DNA of 18,314 nt from Singulisphaera sp. GP187 (GTDB lineage Bacteria > Planctomycetota > Phycisphaerae > Phycisphaerales > SM1A02): positions 1-18,314 of the forward strand of contig CAMDEL010000010.1 of assembly GCA_945896765.1 (NCBI GenBank). The letters are read 5' to 3'. Shown one piece after another: positions 7,457 to 15,710 of this stretch. Position 1 is the first letter of the stretch. Each line of letters starts with the position of its first letter. The notes under the pieces were generated by a model. The model was not told where the DNA came from, searched no databases, and saw only the letters and a list, made by a program, of their open reading frames with translations. Position numbers and translations under genes: made by a program.

Positions 7457-9448
7457 CTACTTCATCACATCTGACATGCGTTGTTCAATGAGTAACGCAT
7501 CGTTTGATCGACCAACAATCCGTAGCGCTTCTGCCAGCATCACGCCTGAGCGATACCAATTGCTCTGACGCGCAAAGCGCGGCGAGATTTCAATCGGGAC
7601 TTCCATTATTCCAAATGCACGCTCGTGAAGTTTGACGTTGGCAATTGCATCGTTTTTTTCGGCGAGAAGCTTTGACGCCTCCTGAAGCGCAACGATTGCA
7701 AATGGACCATCATTGGCATAGCGATTGAGAATCATTTCGTAACAACGCCCTGCACCAACCGAATTGCCTTGGGATTTATAGAGTGTCGCTTGCTGCAAAA
7801 GAATTTGCCCTGCCAGATCGCCGCGAGAATTGAAAATCGCCAGCGCACTATCAAGAGCTTCTTGTCGCTTTTCGACATCGCTGATCGAATTGATCATCGG
7901 TGAGATCGTTCGCCATGCGAATTCGGGATAGGAATCGCCGCAAAGAGTCAAAATGTCCGCCGACCATTGTTGCTTTTGTTGCGTGGTCATTGCACCACTC
8001 TTTGCCGCAAGAGCGACGACTTCCCACGATCGCGCATCGGTCAAGCACGCTTCGACTGCAACATGAATCAACGCGAGAACTTGCTCGATGGTTTCTGCTG
8101 AAGGTGGCGTTGTGACCTTGGGTTCCACCTTGGAATCAACCGATCCTCGCAGCAATCGACTCGCGGCGATTCTCAATCCGGCAGACGAGAGACGATCCGA
8201 CAGCGGCTCCATTCCATATGTGAGCAACATGGGCATTTGAGTGTTGGAAATTAAATTGCCAGTCTGCGGATCGCGAATGAACCCTTCCACGCTTTGATAG
8301 CCGCCAAATCGCCCCACTTCAATCCACATTGGTCGATTGCCAGACTTGCCGACGAATCCAATCCACGCATGCGAGAGCACACCGTCGGTCGCAGTCGTAA
8401 AGACACATGGAACACCTATTGATTTTCCAACTGTCGTGGCGAAATACGCCTGATCTGCGCAGACACCACCGTAACGCAAAATATTTTGAAGATTCCAACC
8501 TGCGACAGAAACTTTCTTCGGGCGACCTTTTTCAAGATGATCGAAATCGTATTCAATTTTGTCGTAGAGCTCGCCAACTGCGCGGTTGCCTGCATACGTT
8601 CGAAGCGCCCATTGCATTTCGTTTTGTGGGGCGGCGATATCAACCATATAGATCAAGAGTTCAGGCGCAATATTTTTCAGCCCGAAGAGCATTTTCTTTT
8701 CGTTTGCTACGAAGTGATCAAAAGTCAGAAGGGGTCCACAACCTTGCGCAAGATTTTCATTGATCTGCATTACAACTGGCGCGTCATCAACAACTGCAAT
8801 CGCTGCGGCCAACTCTGGTAAACGCTCAACAATTTTACTTCGCTCAACAATCAACAAGCGCGCAACCCGCAGCATTTTTGCCAGATCTTCGGCTTCAGGC
8901 TCAATCAACAGAGCCAATGTGCGGGCAAATTTTGGGTGCGCAAGGAATTCCTGTGCAACTGACATTTGCTCTGCCTGTGCGGCGGAATTGATGATACGAG
9001 CCAACTGAAATGTCGCCGTGGATTGGACCAGAATCGCAAGCGCCTCCTTCGATTTTGAAGGGAGAGGAGCAGCCTTCGATGAGCGGTGATCGGGCTTCGG
9101 TTGTTTCGTTGGTTCTGTGGGATTCTGTTTCACGGACCAAGTCGAAAGGAATGCGCGCGCATCTGCATCAACTCGATCTGCGCATTCGAGAACAACCTTT
9201 GAGACTTCAGATTTGCCGAGCGAAATGGAAGCCACACTTGTCTCTCCGGCCTCGCCAAAGAGCAATCGAAATTGATCGCCAACTTTATTATCAGCAAGTG
9301 ATGTTGGCTGCTTCTTCGGAGTGGGCTGAGATGATTGGGTAGTTTCGGTTTGACCGAACGATGGATTCGACGTTCCCGAGGCCAAGAAGAACATCAGCAT
9401 GAAAACCAAATGACTGATTGATCTTGTGCTCTGGCACTTCCTGATCAT
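7457..9448 (-). CDS. Secreted transglutaminase-like domain protein with TPR-like C-terminal half
   Basis: A 663-aa exported protein. Residues 1-33 look like a Sec signal peptide (MIRKCQS, then LVFMLMFFLAS, cleavage near SFGQ). A helical middle leads to a transglutaminase-like core: LRYGGVCADQAYFATTVGKS (Cys 330), LSHAWIGFVG (His 360) and MWIEVGRFGGY, where Glu 377 sits about where the third catalytic Asp is expected. The C-terminal about 200 residues are helical with TPR character (GNSVGAGRCYEMILNRYAND). Such proteins may crosslink, hydrolyse or only bind cell-envelope proteins; activity is unproven. I chose ATG 9448 over an upstream start at 9466 because it forms an ATGA overlap with the lipoprotein stop, has GAGG just upstream and gives a clean signal peptide. 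Confidence 0.85.
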   Translation of the reverse strand: MIRKCQSTRSISHLVFMLMFFLASGTSNPSFGQTETTQSSQPTPKKQPTSLADNKVGDQFRLLFGEAGETSVASISLGKSEVSKVVLECADRVDADARAFLSTWSVKQNPTEPTKQPKPDHRSSKAAPLPSKSKEALAILVQSTATFQLARIINSAAQAEQMSVAQEFLAHPKFARTLALLIEPEAEDLAKMLRVARLLIVERSKIVERLPELAAAIAVVDDAPVVMQINENLAQGCGPLLTFDHFVANEKKMLFGLKNIAPELLIYMVDIAAPQNEMQWALRTYAGNRAVGELYDKIEYDFDHLEKGRPKKVSVAGWNLQNILRYGGVCADQAYFATTVGKSIGVPCVFTTATDGVLSHAWIGFVGKSGNRPMWIEVGRFGGYQSVEGFIRDPQTGNLISNTQMPMLLTYGMEPLSDRLSSAGLRIAASRLLRGSVDSKVEPKVTTPPSAETIEQVLALIHVAVEACLTDARSWEVVALAAKSGAMTTQQKQQWSADILTLCGDSYPEFAWRTISPMINSISDVEKRQEALDSALAIFNSRGDLAGQILLQQATLYKSQGNSVGAGRCYEMILNRYANDGPFAIVALQEASKLLAEKNDAIANVKLHERAFGIMEVPIEISPRFARQSNWYRSGVMLAEALRIVGRSNDALLIEQRMSDVMK

Positions 9449-9858
9449 TTCGCCTCGCGCATCCAAGCTTGCGCCATCATGGTTCGTCGATCAAAGCACG
9501 AGTCGGATGGATCGGCTGTCCGCATATTCGAACCTTCAACCTCCAATGTGTACTGCCCAGGTTCTTCTGGGCAAACCGCTGCGCCGAGCTGATATCTCAA
9601 AGTGACGCGTGTCCCTTGAAAAGTACAGCGCCCGAGGAGTGTGATGCCATCCTTCGATTCAACAACGAAAATTCCCGTTTCGGTGAATTCGAGCAACGAC
9701 CCACTTTCAACCCCGCGCCAGCGACCAACCACACTTTCTGGAACGATGATCTTCGGACCGCTCGCGCAACCTACGGATATGCACAATACAAATCCGATAA
9801 GAGCGACGGTTCGAATGGCTCGAATCGCAATAAAGCCGCGAATTTTTGCGCGGCGCAA
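9445..9858 (-). CDS. Small lipocalin-like lipoprotein coupled to the transglutaminase-fold gene
   Basis: 137 aa if started at the TTG at 9858. This start gives a basic n-region (RRAKIRGFIAIRAIR), a hydrophobic core (TVALIGFVLCIS) and a lipobox-like SVGC with Cys 31. A strong AAGAGGGG lies upstream, though with a long 12-nt spacing. The mature part has a small beta-barrel pattern: GRWRGVESGSLLEFTETG, then GRCTFQGTRVTLRYQL, VCPEEPGQYTLEVEG and SDSCFDRRTMMAQAW. Two Cys (in VCPEE and SDSC) may pair. This resembles lipocalin-like lipoproteins that report no known activity. In-frame upstream starts (ATG 9945, TTG 9954) would put over 50 residues before the hydrophobic core, so I rejected them. Its stop overlaps the next start, implying the two proteins act together at the envelope. 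Confidence 0.65.
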   Translation of the reverse strand: MRRAKIRGFIAIRAIRTVALIGFVLCISVGCASGPKIIVPESVVGRWRGVESGSLLEFTETGIFVVESKDGITLLGRCTFQGTRVTLRYQLGAAVCPEEPGQYTLEVEGSNMRTADPSDSCFDRRTMMAQAWMREAK

Positions 9859-10013
9859 ACAAAGTTGCTTCCCCTCTTGAGATGATTGTGCTGCAAAGAC
9901 TTGCGCTTCAAATGGACCGCAAATGGAGGTTGATAATCGAGGCATTCGCGCCAAGTGTAGAGAATTTCGTAGAGATCATTTGCAGTTCTCTGGATGAATC
10001 CTACAGTATGTAC

Positions 10014-10106
10014 AGACCATCGGCGCGGGGATTTTTCGCAACAAACACCGAAGGCAACTGTGACGGGTCGGTTCACCTCAGCGGGAACCGACCCGTCAGT
10101 TTTTTT
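10014..10106 (+). ncRNA. Candidate small RNA ending at an orphan terminator
   Basis: A strong + strand terminator (10061-10106) has no + strand gene before it; the nearest ends at 7452, and all genes between are on the - strand. Upstream is a promoter-like pair, TTGCAG (9980-9985), 16 bp, TACAGT (10002-10007), which predicts a transcript start near 10014 and an RNA of about 93 nt. The RNA would lie antisense to the 5' region of the lipoprotein transcript if that promoter is upstream. No conserved family is recognised. The stretch 9859-10134 holds no supported coding gene. Confidence 0.25.
10061..10106 (+). terminator. Strong rho-independent terminator on the + strand
   Basis: A perfect 14-bp stem (TGACGGGTCGGTTC, 10061-10074, pairing with 10085-10098) closes a 10-nt loop. 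One G and then seven T (10100-10106) follow, and the region stays T-rich to about 10136. On the - strand the hairpin is not followed by T, so it points to the + strand only. It is the clearest terminator in the window. Confidence 0.88.
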
Positions 10107-10134
10107 GCTCTTTCTTTTTTTGTTTTTCGTTTTA

Positions 10135-10239
10135 TTAAGTTTTGATGATTGCCGGCTGGGCTTGAAATTTCATTCTGGGGGATATTTGAAAGACAATATT
10201 TAAACGTTGCCGGAACTGATCGAGTTCATACGAATTCAT
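10135..10239 (-). CDS. Possible 34-aa peptide downstream of the 188-aa protein
   Basis: An ATG at 10239 opens a 34-codon frame (begins MNSYELDQFRQRLNIVF, ends AQPAIIKT) closed by TAA at 10137-10135. It has a near-ideal Shine-Dalgarno AAGGA (10251-10247) overlapping the stop codon of the preceding gene, with 7 nt to the ATG. The peptide is polar with a short amphipathic start and no membrane span. Such spacing is what a coupled gene would show, but at this length chance is possible. No family is recognised. Confidence 0.38.
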   Translation of the reverse strand: MNSYELDQFRQRLNIVFQISPRMKFQAQPAIIKT

Positions 10240-10249
10240 AAAATTATCC

Positions 10250-10816
10250 TTACGTTTCTTGGCTCGGCTGGGGATGTTGGGGCTTTGGCAAATCTCGATC
10301 TCGTTCGCTTGGTGGGGACTTTGGCGTGATCTCGAAGCCGTACTCCTTCACAAATTGCGCGCGTTCTTCTGCTGAAGCGTAATACCGCTGATAAATCTCG
10401 CGTTCGACCGGCCCGCCGCCGCCAATCAAATCGATAAATTCGTGAACGCCAGAATCTGGTGGAAGGTCCCGAACAGGTTCGACAAGAATTTGATCGACGA
10501 GTCTTTCATATAAAGCTCGATCTGCCAGATGATTTGAGTGCACAAGAAAGATTCCCAGATCACTCAGCGCAGAAATGATTTCCCAAAGCGAAGTGAAAAG
10601 TTCTTCGTCGTTGAGCGTCTGCGCCGGCTGCGGCCGCACTCCAGCTTCTTCAAGTTGTTGCAAGTTTGTCGTCATCGCTGCATGTTCGAAATCATAAATC
10701 AGCGTCCAATACATACGATCCGCGCAGTCTCCACGATCGAGTGCATCGGCGACAAAACGATCGATTGCGTCATGACGCATCTTTCGCTTCGCCTCATACT
10801 TCTCTTGAATTGTCAT
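10250..10816 (-). CDS. Hypothetical 188-aa cytoplasmic protein
   Basis: I do not recognise this protein. The start at ATG 10816 is supported by AAAGGA (10829-10824) 7 nt upstream. A longer in-frame start at 10933 would translate four 12-bp tandem repeats into a SISHSILH-type stretch and seems unlikely. The N-terminus is a charged helix (TIQEKYEAKRKMRHDAIDRF). The middle is mixed helical with a possible short hydrophobic helix (SLWEIISALSDLGIFLVH). A Gly run lies in DLIGGGGPVER, followed by QRYYASAEERAQFVKEYGF. The tail is Pro- and charge-rich and probably disordered. There is no signal peptide and no clear metal or catalytic motif. It follows the beta-mannosidase gene on the same strand after about 190 bp, so it may belong to the same operon or have its own promoter near the repeats. 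Confidence 0.72.
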   Translation of the reverse strand: MTIQEKYEAKRKMRHDAIDRFVADALDRGDCADRMYWTLIYDFEHAAMTTNLQQLEEAGVRPQPAQTLNDEELFTSLWEIISALSDLGIFLVHSNHLADRALYERLVDQILVEPVRDLPPDSGVHEFIDLIGGGGPVEREIYQRYYASAEERAQFVKEYGFEITPKSPPSERDRDLPKPQHPQPSQET

Positions 10817-10852
10817 TGGCGAATCCTTTGCTTGTGCAAGCATGATTCCGGT

Positions 10853-10900
10853 GTGCAAAATTGAGTGCGAAATTGGGTGCAAAATTGAGTGCGAAATTGA
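10853..10900. repeat. Four tandem 12-bp repeats upstream of the 188-aa gene
   Basis: The units read GTGCAAAATTGA, GTGCGAAATTGG, GTGCAAAATTGA and GTGCGAAATTGA, so the array is also two 24-bp copies differing at one base. It starts 37 bp before the ATG at 10816. The AT core with GTGC/GCAC edges and the even spacing could be an array of regulator-binding sites or simply slipped DNA. The wider gap 10817-11006 shows no other clear signal. Confidence 0.85.
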
Positions 10901-11006
10901 ATTTTGTGCGGCGCGCTGCATATGGGTCTCCATGCGGATCGGAATGATCAGCAGGCGACAACATATGCAGTCGCAGATCGACTCTCGAAAAACATCACCT
11001 TATTTC

Positions 11007-13601
11007 TTACGCCGTGCCGGACGAATTCAACACTGCGATTGATTGACCTGCTGCGAAAAGATCAACTCGATAATTTTTCGTGCGAAGTTTTTCAGAAGAG
11101 GTTGATGCCGAATCTGTTCGCCAAACAATCTCAACATTCTGCGACTCGCTGGGAGGCAATGAGATCAACATCGGCGTAACGCTGACCCAATCGCCGCGCG
11201 GCACCAGAAGCGCATCAACGATTGGCGACAATGCATGCACAACAACAGTCGCGCTTGCAAGAGCGCTTCCATCAAACCCAAGCCGTTCCTTCCACTCAAT
11301 TGACGCTTTGGGGATGAAACTCTCTCCAGTTGGAGTGCGCAGATCTCGTTCGTGCGCTCCAGATGCCCACGCAATTGCGATCGGGTCGGCACGAAATTCC
11401 GTCGGCGCTTCTGCAAACAAAATGCTCGTGTGATCTGGAAGAAATTCCTGCGGTATCTGCAAAGCCGTGATCGTTTGCCAAGGTTCGACGGTGAATCCTT
11501 CAAGAAAATACTCGCGCAAATCGGTCGACGAATCTGTTCGCTCCACATTCGCGCACTTCAATAAACACACACGACTTTTCCACGCAATCGGCGAATCGTT
11601 GACAGCATCGACGACCCAAGCACCATCGCGCTGATGAATCGTCAACATTCGCGGGGCGCACGATTCGCGCACCGCATGCCACGCAGGCTTCGCACGCCCT
11701 TGCGCATCGACGAGCGACCATGAATGTCCAGTCCACGCATCATTCATCTGCCAGACGAGAGCGCCTGAACATCGCGGACGATTTGTTCGGTACCACGAAT
11801 ATGCAATTCGCATCGCCTTCGCTTGAACAATCTGCGCCTGCACAATCCACGACGCGAAATCTGCAGCGGGGTCGAATCGACTTGAAAGAAATTCTCCGTA
11901 TTGCGGCGTGTCGCCACCCGTCGCTCGTTGACGATCAGTGATCAGCGCGCATCCATCGGCGGCGGTCATCGAAGCGAGCGTCTCTTCATCGATATCCAAC
12001 GCCTTTGCAAGAGACCTGAGTGCAGGCGGAGATTGATGACCAAACTCGCTTGCGAATCTTGGAGTGATCGAGCGCAGACCTTCGACTTTCGCCGTCGCAT
12101 CCCAGATGTGACGATCCCCGCGATTCGAATCGTTGGGATCAAGTTCCAACGATCCCGACCACGGACTCTCAGGCCAATACGGGCGCGACGGATCCAATTC
12201 AGCGCAAATTCGTGGAAGAATCTCCAACCAATATCGACGCCCCCAAGTTTGTCCTGGACGCAATCGATCACGGAATCCCCATGAATGCCAGGCGAGAATG
12301 TCTTCGTTGCCGCCGCACCAGAGGACCACTGATGGATGCGAAGAAAGTCGCGCGACTTGATATCGCGCTTCAGCTTCGACAAGCGCTGGGAAGGGATCAT
12401 CTTCGGGATATGTCGCGCATGCGAACGCGAAATCTTGCCACACAAGAATGCCCAGTTGATCACAGAGTTCGTACCACGATTGCGATTCGTATCCGCCACC
12501 GCCCCACACACGCAGCATGACCAAGTTTGCTTCGCATGCTTGCAGTAGTCGCTCGCGAGCTTTCGTTTCATTCGATCGAAAGAGTCCTTCTGGAATCCAA
12601 TTCGCACCAGCGCACCAAATCGCTTGATCATTCACTCGTATTGCAAATCGTGTGCCGTCAACTTCTGGAGTCGTATCGAGCGCAACGCAACGCAATCCGA
12701 TTCGTCCAGACCAACTGGAAAGAGTGGCACTTTGCCGCGTCAATTCAACTCGCATGCGGTGGATGTGCTGCGCGCCATATCCGCGTGGCCACCAACGCAT
12801 CGGCCGAGGCGCAATGATGACAGCGTGCGCGATGACAGAAAGATCTCGTGCGCTTCGCTTGAAAGTCACCACGGCATCGAAGGTGCGACCATCCGGCGAT
12901 TCGATTTCGATTCGCGCTTCATATCTTGATGGATCACCATCGCATACTGCATCGACAAAGACATCTAAAATCGCTTCGTCCTTCGTGCATGATCGTGTCA
13001 GCGGACGGACAGAATCCAACCGTAAACCCGTCCATGCGTGCAGTATGACGATGCCAACGATGCCGCTTGATGCAACGCGCGGTCCCCAGTCCCAACCAAA
13101 TTGACACGCTGTCTTGCGAAGAAATGGATATGGCGTCCAGTCGCCGTTGACTGGGCGCGATCCAAGTTGCATTTGTAATCGCTCCACTTCGCTCACAGGA
13201 CCAGCGCAAGTGACTTCAAGCAGCATTGTTCGCAGCGGATCTCCAGTTCGCGCAAATGAGCCTATTTCAACGCGGTGGGGATGAAACTCGTTCGCAGTCC
13301 GAAGAATGACTTTTCCATCCAAACGTACTTCGGCAACTGTGTCAATTGACTCGAAGACCAATTCAATATGCGTGTGCGCCAACATTTGTGCTGTCAACGA
13401 AATCTCACGACTCCATGTGAACTCTGTTCGACCAATCCATTCTTGAGCGGCCTCTCCGCCACACGAATCTGGATCAGGAATCTCCCCCGCTCGCATCAAA
13501 TCCAAATGTGCACAACCCGGAACGTGAGCAGGCCACGAACGACCATCGCTTGCAGTCAATCGCCAGGCATCACCGCAGAGAGTTGACTCAATGGATCGCA
13601 T
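11007..13601 (-). CDS. GH2 beta-mannosidase
   Basis: An 864-aa glycoside hydrolase of family 2, with the size of cytoplasmic beta-mannosidases. The N-terminal jelly-roll domain includes WIGRTEFTWSREI (55-67). CQFGWDWGPRV (166-176) is a beta-mannosidase hallmark. The central barrel has MLRVWGGGGYES (362-373), the acid/base region WCGGNED (Glu 433) and the nucleophile region FASEFGHQS (Glu 519). There is no signal peptide, so it cleaves imported beta-mannosides inside the cell, releasing mannose from non-reducing ends. The start is supported by GAGGA (13612-13608), which overlaps the symporter stop codon and sits 6 nt before the ATG. It is the second gene after the symporter and very likely cotranscribed with it. 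Substrate chain length cannot be read from sequence. Confidence 0.93.
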   Translation of the reverse strand: MRSIESTLCGDAWRLTASDGRSWPAHVPGCAHLDLMRAGEIPDPDSCGGEAAQEWIGRTEFTWSREISLTAQMLAHTHIELVFESIDTVAEVRLDGKVILRTANEFHPHRVEIGSFARTGDPLRTMLLEVTCAGPVSEVERLQMQLGSRPVNGDWTPYPFLRKTACQFGWDWGPRVASSGIVGIVILHAWTGLRLDSVRPLTRSCTKDEAILDVFVDAVCDGDPSRYEARIEIESPDGRTFDAVVTFKRSARDLSVIAHAVIIAPRPMRWWPRGYGAQHIHRMRVELTRQSATLSSWSGRIGLRCVALDTTPEVDGTRFAIRVNDQAIWCAGANWIPEGLFRSNETKARERLLQACEANLVMLRVWGGGGYESQSWYELCDQLGILVWQDFAFACATYPEDDPFPALVEAEARYQVARLSSHPSVVLWCGGNEDILAWHSWGFRDRLRPGQTWGRRYWLEILPRICAELDPSRPYWPESPWSGSLELDPNDSNRGDRHIWDATAKVEGLRSITPRFASEFGHQSPPALRSLAKALDIDEETLASMTAADGCALITDRQRATGGDTPQYGEFLSSRFDPAADFASWIVQAQIVQAKAMRIAYSWYRTNRPRCSGALVWQMNDAWTGHSWSLVDAQGRAKPAWHAVRESCAPRMLTIHQRDGAWVVDAVNDSPIAWKSRVCLLKCANVERTDSSTDLREYFLEGFTVEPWQTITALQIPQEFLPDHTSILFAEAPTEFRADPIAIAWASGAHERDLRTPTGESFIPKASIEWKERLGFDGSALASATVVVHALSPIVDALLVPRGDWVSVTPMLISLPPSESQNVEIVWRTDSASTSSEKLRTKNYRVDLFAAGQSIAVLNSSGTA

Positions 13602-13610
13602 GGAAGATCC

Positions 13611-15710
13611 TCATGTTTGACGCCGCGCAACTTCATCCGCGTTCATACCATCGATCACTGTTCCATCATCACGCACATCGACTGCACGAGCGCGCAGCAA
13701 TCTCACCATACGAATCAGATCGCGCACGCCCCCAGTTGTGAACCACACAACAACGACAACGCTGGTTCCTAATATCAGCCATGTCCACCAGAACCACCAC
13801 TCGCTCCATGCTGCAACAGAAATCGGATCGCCGGACTCTCGTCGCCAGAGGGCATATGCCGTTCCGACAATAAAGACCACTGTAAAAAAGAGCGGCCATG
13901 CAAGCGTGACAAGCGTGACGGCGCGATCAGTCCCCTTGAATTGTCGATCAATTCCGAGTTTTTCGAGCAGTGTTCGAGGAGCATCATCGATGGATGCATC
14001 GCCTTCAACTCGCCAAGGCCCGCGATTGAGCATGCGCTGCAAATTAAAGTCCGTACGCGGCCCAAAGAGACTGACGCCGACATACATCACGCATGCAGAA
14101 ATCATTCCGATGAAGCTCATCTCTTGACCAGTGAAAGTCGTGCGCAACCAAAGTGCAACTTCAGCTGGAAGAGTTGCCATCCCCCCAGTTGCGATTGTTT
14201 CTCGCAGCCCAACCTCTGGAAGTTGATTCACGATCACTCCAAGTGCTGCAAGTCCCATTCCTGTCAACATCGCCGCCCAAGCAGCCTCAGTCGATCCACG
14301 CTTCCAATACAAACCTCCGATGATTGCTGCTCCAGCACCACCGACAAAGACACTCGCAGTGAGCGCCGCAAACATTGCGATGTATTGCGTCGGTTCATAC
14401 AGCAGCGAAAAAGTGAAGGCGAAGATCGCCACACCAAGCGCTGCGAGTTTCAAAAGCAAAATGTGCGTCTTGGGATCAAACGGCTTTCGCCGAAATGGAA
14501 GAATGACATCTTGTATGAAGATCGATCCCCAAGAATGCAAATATGCCTCATCAGTCGAAACCGCAGCACCCAACATTGCTGCGATAAAAAGGCCAAGAAT
14601 CCCCGTGGGAAGCATCAACGCCATCGCCAGTGGCGTTCGCATTTCTGCTTGCAGTGCCCCCGATGGCATTTGCTCCAATGCTGCGTGAATCGGAGCTGCC
14701 GCATCCGCGTATTCGGGCTGCGTCAAAAACGCTCGCACCGCAAGCGGAATGATGATTGTCACCAACATCAGTACGCGATAACGCCACCCGTTGAGAATCT
14801 GCGCCATCCGCGCTTCGTGAGCATTCAGCGGCGCAGAGTTGTATCCCTGATCTCCTTGCCACGCGCGCGCCGCATAGAACAAGATGAATGCAGAGATCGC
14901 CCAGTACAGCACATCGAAATTCTTTTCCTTGCTCAAGTTGAATGGATCAATGAAGGAAGTCCCTTCGGGCATCGAGAACATCGCGCGTTCCAACACAGGC
15001 CATGGAAATTGTGCAAGCAACCAGAAGCAGATGAACACGAATGAACCGAAACAGAAAACTCCCTGCAGAAAGTCGGTCATGATGATCGACACCATTCCGC
15101 CTGCAAAGATCATGAAGAGACCAAGACTGAGCAAGATCAACATGATGACTGGAAATGTTGCGAATGTCTCGCCTGCGATCGTGAAATGTTCCGACATGCC
15201 GCAGAGCGCCATAAAGAAACGCGCCGTCACACCTGGAAAAATCCCATAATTCACGATGCCTGCGACGAAAGCAACGATTCCCGACATCACGCGAAATTTC
15301 TTCGAGTATCGCAATTCAAAAAATTGTGCCAGGGTCATTGCGCGCGTTTCGCGGAATCGATAAATCACCCACCCCGTGATTGCTAACAAGATCAGCGAAG
15401 GGCCTTCAAAATATCCCCACCAAATTTGTGTGTATCCCACGTCATATCCAAGTTGGAAATACCAAACAAGCGTGATCACTCCAACTTGCGCCATGTTGTA
15501 TGCGACGGTGACCAGATATCGCCCCGCGCATCGATCTGCGCTGAGAAATCCAGACACCCCACGCGCAAGACGATTGGCATACAGCGCTGTCCCAATCAGC
15601 ACGGCGACAAACGCAATCACAATCGACCAGTCAAGTGCGGATGGTGTCACGATGTCAAGAGTAGATCGCCGTGAGAAAGTCCGTGCGCCAGCAGATCCTC
15701 TTATTGCCAT
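13611..15710 (-). CDS. Sodium:solute symporter (SSS family) with C-terminal membrane extension
   Basis: A 699-aa multi-span inner-membrane protein. The SSS core begins at SALDWSIVIAFVAVL (about 24-38). It continues through AGRYLVTVAYNMAQVG, RFRETRAMTLAQFFELRYSKK, GGMVSIIMTDFLQGVFCFG (an SSS signature region) and GAAVSTDEAYLHSWGSIFIQD. The C-terminal about 100 residues add two more spans (about 597-622 and 639-660) and a charged end. The family couples sodium entry to uptake of sugars, amino acids or similar solutes; the coupled mannosidase suggests mannose or manno-oligosaccharides. Start choice: ATG 15710 has AAAGGG (15724-15719) 8 nt upstream. A GTG at 15650 right before the conserved part is the alternative and would avoid overlap with the divergent redoxin start. 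An upstream ATG at 15866 is unlikely. Confidence 0.9.
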   Translation of the reverse strand: MAIRGSAGARTFSRRSTLDIVTPSALDWSIVIAFVAVLIGTALYANRLARGVSGFLSADRCAGRYLVTVAYNMAQVGVITLVWYFQLGYDVGYTQIWWGYFEGPSLILLAITGWVIYRFRETRAMTLAQFFELRYSKKFRVMSGIVAFVAGIVNYGIFPGVTARFFMALCGMSEHFTIAGETFATFPVIMLILLSLGLFMIFAGGMVSIIMTDFLQGVFCFGSFVFICFWLLAQFPWPVLERAMFSMPEGTSFIDPFNLSKEKNFDVLYWAISAFILFYAARAWQGDQGYNSAPLNAHEARMAQILNGWRYRVLMLVTIIIPLAVRAFLTQPEYADAAAPIHAALEQMPSGALQAEMRTPLAMALMLPTGILGLFIAAMLGAAVSTDEAYLHSWGSIFIQDVILPFRRKPFDPKTHILLLKLAALGVAIFAFTFSLLYEPTQYIAMFAALTASVFVGGAGAAIIGGLYWKRGSTEAAWAAMLTGMGLAALGVIVNQLPEVGLRETIATGGMATLPAEVALWLRTTFTGQEMSFIGMISACVMYVGVSLFGPRTDFNLQRMLNRGPWRVEGDASIDDAPRTLLEKLGIDRQFKGTDRAVTLVTLAWPLFFTVVFIVGTAYALWRRESGDPISVAAWSEWWFWWTWLILGTSVVVVVWFTTGGVRDLIRMVRLLRARAVDVRDDGTVIDGMNADEVARRQT

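Noticed and set aside
9771..10076. 101-codon - strand frame upstream of the lipoprotein with a protein-like stretch (TANDLYEILYTWRECLDYQ)
   Set aside because: It runs through the terminator stem and through the lipoprotein gene in another frame, and lacks a good ribosome site. Nothing in it resembles a known family.
9846..10145. 99-codon + strand frame covering the orphan terminator
   Set aside because: The hairpin and T tract lie inside the frame and give its poly-Phe end, so transcription would stop before the frame is complete. No ribosome site or motif.
10955..10974. Small inverted repeat GCGAC..GTCGC after the mannosidase gene
   Set aside because: Five-bp stem with a 10-nt loop and no T tract; too weak to call a terminator or operator.
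13941..15044. Long 367-codon + strand frame inside the symporter gene
   Set aside because: Shadow of the symporter; its Ser/His/Cys/Arg-rich composition mirrors hydrophobic codons on the other strand.
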